Of a stretch of DNA of 8,552 bases, positions 5,961 to 8,552 are shown in pieces (positions within the stretch are counted from its first letter, which is position 1; each line of letters opens with the position of its first letter). The DNA lies in assembly GCA_001801365.1 (NCBI GenBank), contig MGXL01000055.1:10901-19452 (forward strand), in the 5' to 3' direction. Below the pieces are notes generated by a model, which did no database searches, was not told where the DNA came from, and worked only from the letters and a program-made list of their open reading frames with translations. The stretch is from Gammaproteobacteria bacterium RBG_16_57_12. GTDB lineage: Bacteria > Pseudomonadota > Gammaproteobacteria > RBG-16-57-12. A program made the position numbers and the translations under genes.

Positions 5961-6050
5961 TTGTTAACAGTCGTGAGAGTCGCACGATTCGTCATTAGCG
6001 TCTATCCTTTTAACAGCCTGCTTATCAACGTCGGAAAAAAGGGACATCAC

Positions 6051-6503
6051 ATGAAGAAGTTATCTTTATACATCAGCCTGGTATTTGCCAGTATTCTCTC
6101 ATGCAGCCTGGCATCTGCCGAAACAAACTCGGCAAACATCGCCCGAAGCCAGTTCACCAGCGCCGTCATCTCCCGAGAGCCAGTCGATAACATCGAAATA
6201 TTACGCAATGACGTCTCGACCATCTATTTTTTTACGGAACTGCATAACCTCGAAGGCCAGACGATTACACACCGTTGGGAATATCAGGGCGCGACCATGG
6301 CCGAGGTAGCCTTCCAGGTCAGTGCACAGCGTTGGCGGGCATGGTCCAACAAACAATTCAGCCCGCAGCAAACCGGCGAGTGGAAGGTATCCATTGTCGA
6401 TCAAGCCGGCAATGTGCTTGGCAGCCATAGCTTCCTGTATCAGGATGCCGCCCAGGCAAATGCACCTGCCCCGGTCGAAAGTCAGGCCAAGCCCGCCCAA
6501 TAG
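6051..6503 (+). CDS. Exported DUF2914 domain protein
   Basis: The start is ATG at 6051, with AGGGAC just upstream and a signal peptide at once after it (MKKLSLYISLVFASILSCSL). A longer frame from 5895 would bury this signal. The 150-residue product is cleaved probably after ASA at residue 23. ILSC near residue 18 is a poor lipobox, so lipoprotein status is possible but unlikely. The domain spans about 33-132: SQFTSAVISREPVDNI, STIYFFTELHNLEGQTI, HRWEYQG (74-80), RWRAWSNK (94-101) and GEWKVSIVDQAGNVL (109-123), the aromatic pattern typical of DUF2914. Function of the family is unknown. The last 18 residues are Ala/Pro/Gln-rich and probably disordered. It ends 4 bases before the end of the convergent permease gene. 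Confidence 0.78.
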   Translation: MKKLSLYISLVFASILSCSLASAETNSANIARSQFTSAVISREPVDNIEILRNDVSTIYFFTELHNLEGQTITHRWEYQGATMAEVAFQVSAQRWRAWSNKQFSPQQTGEWKVSIVDQAGNVLGSHSFLYQDAAQANAPAPVESQAKPAQ

Positions 6504-6507
6504 GCGT

Positions 6508-7398
6508 TCAGTCGCCGGTACGCCCTACCCGGCGGTATAGATAATCACCCCATTGGTGCGCTGCCAGACCGGCCAGGATAGCGGCTGTTCCCATCCAGAC
6601 TTGGGCATCCATGGCTTCATTGTTGAGCCAGTGGCCCAACATCAAAGCCAGTACCGGCGTGATCAATGCCGCCAGCGCGACCTTGCTCGCCTCCATATGA
6701 CTGAGCACGTAGTAATACAGGGCAAAACCGATCGCCGAACCGAATACGCCGAGATACACGATGGACAGCAAGGCACGTTCGGGTACGGCCTGTGGCCACC
6801 CCTCGCCGAACATACCCCACGTAAGCAGATACAAGGGCAGCGCCAGCAACAATCCTCCGCAGGTCACGGTCAATCCCGGCATGGAGGGATTGACCCGCTT
6901 CACCCAGACCGCGCTGATGGATTGCAACACCACCGATAACAATACATAGGCCAGACCGATCCAGGCCGTATTGCCCAGCTGTAGCCCATGACCGAAGATC
7001 TGCCACAATCCCAGCATCCCCAGCAATATGCCGATAATCTTTGGCCCGGTGAGCGTACGTTCCTGCAACCATAAGGAGGCCATGATGCCGGTGATCAGCG
7101 GCATGGTGCCATACAACACCGAGACCAGCCCCGAAGCGACATATTGCGCGCCGGCATAGACGCTGATCATGGCGCCATAAATACCCAGGCCTGCGGCCAG
7201 ATAGGTACGCCAGGCCTTGCCATGCAGCGGCAGAGGCACGCGCAGCACCATCAAGGCCAGCAGGGCCACGGCGGCGCCCAGGGCCATGCGGCCGGTGACG
7301 CCGAATAAAAAGCCCGGACCCTCGCCGCTCCATTTGATGGTCAGCGGCGTAGTTGACCAGATGATGATAATGCCCAGAAACGCTGCCGGAACCGACAT
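6508..7398 (-). CDS. EamA/DMT-superfamily inner-membrane permease
   Basis: A 296-residue protein with about ten hydrophobic segments in the two-times-five arrangement of EamA transporters. The first repeat covers about 5-134 and contains [13 protein letters not shown] (11-23) and [27 protein letters not shown], of which PLITG...QER (100-114) is the usual end of the fourth helix. The second covers about 146-280 and repeats the pattern with [19 protein letters not shown] (237-255). Such proteins export metabolites such as amino acids or other small solutes; the substrate cannot be assigned here. The ATG at 7398 has GAGGAG/TGGAG upstream at good spacing. A strong intrinsic terminator lies directly before this ribosome binding site on the same strand, which suggests control by transcription attenuation. 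Divergent from dusA and convergent with the DUF2914 gene. Confidence 0.9.
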   Translation of the reverse strand: MSVPAAFLGIIIIWSTTPLTIKWSGEGPGFLFGVTGRMALGAAVALLALMVLRVPLPLHGKAWRTYLAAGLGIYGAMISVYAGAQYVASGLVSVLYGTMPLITGIMASLWLQERTLTGPKIIGILLGMLGLWQIFGHGLQLGNTAWIGLAYVLLSVVLQSISAVWVKRVNPSMPGLTVTCGGLLLALPLYLLTWGMFGEGWPQAVPERALLSIVYLGVFGSAIGFALYYYVLSHMEASKVALAALITPVLALMLGHWLNNEAMDAQVWMGTAAILAGLAAHQWGDYLYRRVGRTGD

Positions 7399-7422
7399 GA
7401 CTCCACTCCTCTGTCAGTTTGT

Positions 7423-7463
7423 AAGAAAACAAAAAGGCCACAGATCCTGGAGAATCTGCGGCC
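7423..7463 (-). terminator. Intrinsic terminator in the permease leader (candidate attenuator)
   Basis: Read on the minus strand, GGCCGCAGAT (7463-7454), loop of 8, and ATCTGTGGCC (7445-7436) form a 10-base stem with one mismatch, followed at once by TTTTTGTTTTCTT. On the plus strand no T-run follows, so direction is clear. No minus-strand gene lies upstream of it inside the window; the T-run ends about 12 bases before the permease ribosome binding site. It therefore either regulates the permease by premature termination or ends an unannotated small RNA. Confidence 0.85.
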
Positions 7464-7500
7464 CTGTATCAAATCTATCGTTTACGTTATTTACTTCAGA

Positions 7501-7596
7501 TCAGAACATCCTCAAGGCACACAGATGCGCAGCCATGGCAGGCCACAGGTGGCGTTGCACTCGCAGGTCTTTTTGTATGCCGTTTGTCTTGATCAT
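7501..7596 (-). CDS. Possible leader peptide in the permease leader, 31 residues
   Basis: ATG at 7596-7594 opens a 31-residue frame beginning [14 protein letters not shown] and ending with TGA at 7503-7501. It spans the proposed antiterminator segment, so a ribosome on it could affect the fold. No Shine-Dalgarno sequence precedes it. A second overlapping frame (7612-7496, 38 residues, [12 protein letters not shown]...) is equally possible, so translation is doubtful. Confidence 0.15.
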   Translation of the reverse strand: MIKTNGIQKDLRVQRHLWPAMAAHLCALRMF

Positions 7597-7695
7597 GACT
7601 GGAGTTTGCCATTGTCAAACCAGACAGGTCAAGGGCAGCGCTTACATATCAGTCTGTTTTCAGCGAAAATACCGCTTTGCCTCTCCAGTGACGTC

Positions 7696-8552
7696 ATGCA
7701 TACATTCAGCGACAGTAGCACCACAACACAACCCTATGCCCACCGGTTTGCCGTGGCGCCGATGATGGACTGGACGGATCGTCATTGCCGCTATTTCCTG
7801 CGCCTGATATCGCGCCATGCCCTGCTGTACACCGAAATGATCACCAGCGGCGCCATTCTGCATGGCGATCGCGACTATCTGCTGGGCCATGATGTCAGCG
7901 AACATCCGCTGGCCCTGCAACTGGGCGGCAGCGAACCCGAACACCTGGCACAATGCGCGGCGCTCGGGCAGGACTTCGGTTATGACGAAATCAATCTCAA
8001 TGCCGGCTGCCCCAGCGACCGGGTGCAGTCCGGCCGTTTCGGTGCCTGTCTGATGCTGGAACCTCAACTGGTGGCCGAGTGTGTTGCCGCCATGCGCCAG
8101 CGGGTACACATCCCCGTGACGGTAAAGTCGCGCATCGGAGTGGATGAGCAGGACGGCTATGATGCCCTGATGCAATTCATCGACACGGTGGCTGGCGCAG
8201 GCTGCCACACCTTCATCATCCATGCCCGCAAGGCCTGGCTGCACGGCCTCAGCCCGAAGGAGAACCGTGAGATCCCGCCGTTGCGCTATGAGGTGGTCTA
8301 TCGCATCAAACAGGATTTTCCCCATTTGAATATCATTATCAACGGCGGTATAGACAGCCTGGAGTCCTGCCGCCGGCATCTTGAACGGGTGGATGGCGTC
8401 ATGGTGGGGCGTGCGGCCTATCATAATCCCTATCTGCTCGCCGGAGTGGACGCGGCCCTGTATGGCGATGATCACGCCATCCCGAGCCGGCATCAGATCA
8501 TCGAGCGCTTCCTGCCTTATCTGGAACGGCAGCTACAGGCCGGCGTGCCCCT
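7696..8552 (+). CDS. dusA: DusA, tRNA-dihydrouridine synthase, 3' end outside window
   Basis: The frame runs from ATG at 7696 to the window edge without a stop, giving 285 residues of an expected 330 or so. Family signatures are clear: [18 protein letters not shown] (17-34) for FMN binding, [10 protein letters not shown] (44-53), [10 protein letters not shown] (72-81), [12 protein letters not shown] (100-111) with catalytic Cys105, VTVKSRIG (141-148) with Lys144, [19 protein letters not shown] (173-191), IINGGID (214-220) and [12 protein letters not shown] (234-245). The [15 protein letters not shown] segment is specific to DusA, which reduces U20/U20a in the D-loop of tRNA with FMN and NADPH. 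The start is supported by the alignment of the N-terminus, but no ribosome binding site is visible. The 5' end of dusA is a known integration site for mobile elements; no integrase is seen here. Confidence 0.95.
   Translation, partial: MHTFSDSSTTTQPYAHRFAVAPMMDWTDRHCRYFLRLISRHALLYTEMITSGAILHGDRDYLLGHDVSEHPLALQLGGSEPEHLAQCAALGQDFGYDEINLNAGCPSDRVQSGRFGACLMLEPQLVAECVAAMRQRVHIPVTVKSRIGVDEQDGYDALMQFIDTVAGAGCHTFIIHARKAWLHGLSPKENREIPPLRYEVVYRIKQDFPHLNIIINGGIDSLESCRRHLERVDGVMVGRAAYHNPYLLAGVDAALYGDDHAIPSRHQIIERFLPYLERQLQAGVP

Larger units (their letters stand above)
7399..7690 (-). promoter_or_regulatory. Putative regulatory leader of the permease gene with antiterminator
   Basis: The roughly 300 bases between dusA and the permease hold no recognisable gene. 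On the minus strand AUCUGUGUGCC (7526-7516) can pair with GGCCGCAGAU (7463-7454), ten pairs with one bulged U, which is the 5' arm of the terminator. It is also a near copy of the terminator's 3' arm, so the two folds exclude each other. Further upstream are self-complementary stretches (GCCACCTGTGGC, TGCCATGGC). I could not match this to a known riboswitch class. A transcription start was not located with confidence. Confidence 0.5.

Noticed and set aside
6058..6120. Lipoprotein signal in the DUF2914 protein
   Set aside because: ILSC is a weak lipobox because of Leu at -2, while a good signal peptidase I site (ASA|ET) follows a few residues later.
6617..7441. 274-residue minus-strand ORF in another frame of the permease gene
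   Set aside because: Overlaps the EamA permease in a different frame and begins at the terminator hairpin; composition is that of a frame shadow.
7660..8493. 277-residue minus-strand ORF opposite dusA
   Set aside because: Shadow of dusA, whose catalytic motifs are unambiguous on the plus strand.

Overview
The window looks like chromosome of a gammaproteobacterium, moderately GC-rich and probably a facultative anaerobe. Basis: the ubiV/ubiT pair of the O2-independent ubiquinone pathway, a YhcC-type radical SAM protein, a DUF2914 protein and DusA, all closest to gammaproteobacterial families as far as can be recognised by eye. Genus cannot be decided. No tRNA, rRNA, CRISPR, phage or full-length transposase gene was seen.

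Layout. (1) 2-1322: the 3' part of ubiV (+) meets ubiT (-) tail to tail with a 10-base gap; both serve anaerobic ubiquinone synthesis. (2) 1323-1928: about 600 bases without a convincing gene. The part next to ubiT looks like a degenerate dispersed repeat or mobile-element remnant, followed by a 14-base tandem duplication, a small hairpin and a possible promoter. (3) 1929-3569: two co-directional genes 15 bases apart, both encoding exported proteins: a Met-rich, Cys-free DUF4412/LolA-like protein and a helical repeat protein of unknown function. (4) 3641-4029: a short ORF interrupted by a 267-base non-autonomous element with perfect 33-base terminal inverted repeats and two internal hairpin arms, ending 43 bases before the next start codon. 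(5) 4073-5885: yhcC-like radical SAM gene (+) and an RluA-family pseudouridine synthase (-), tail to tail with a 7-base gap. (6) 6051-7398: exported DUF2914 protein (+) and an EamA/DMT permease (-), tail to tail with a 4-base gap. (7) 7396-7695: leader of the permease gene, holding a strong intrinsic terminator directly before its ribosome binding site plus an upstream segment that can compete for the terminator stem. (8) 7696-end: dusA (+), cut by the window edge and divergent from the permease.

The genes do not form one pathway. The two most interesting points are the cloverleaf-like miniature element at 3763-4029 and the apparent transcription attenuator at about 7423-7526 controlling the permease. 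Neither could be matched to a named family by eye; both are testable by homology search and RNA structure covariation.
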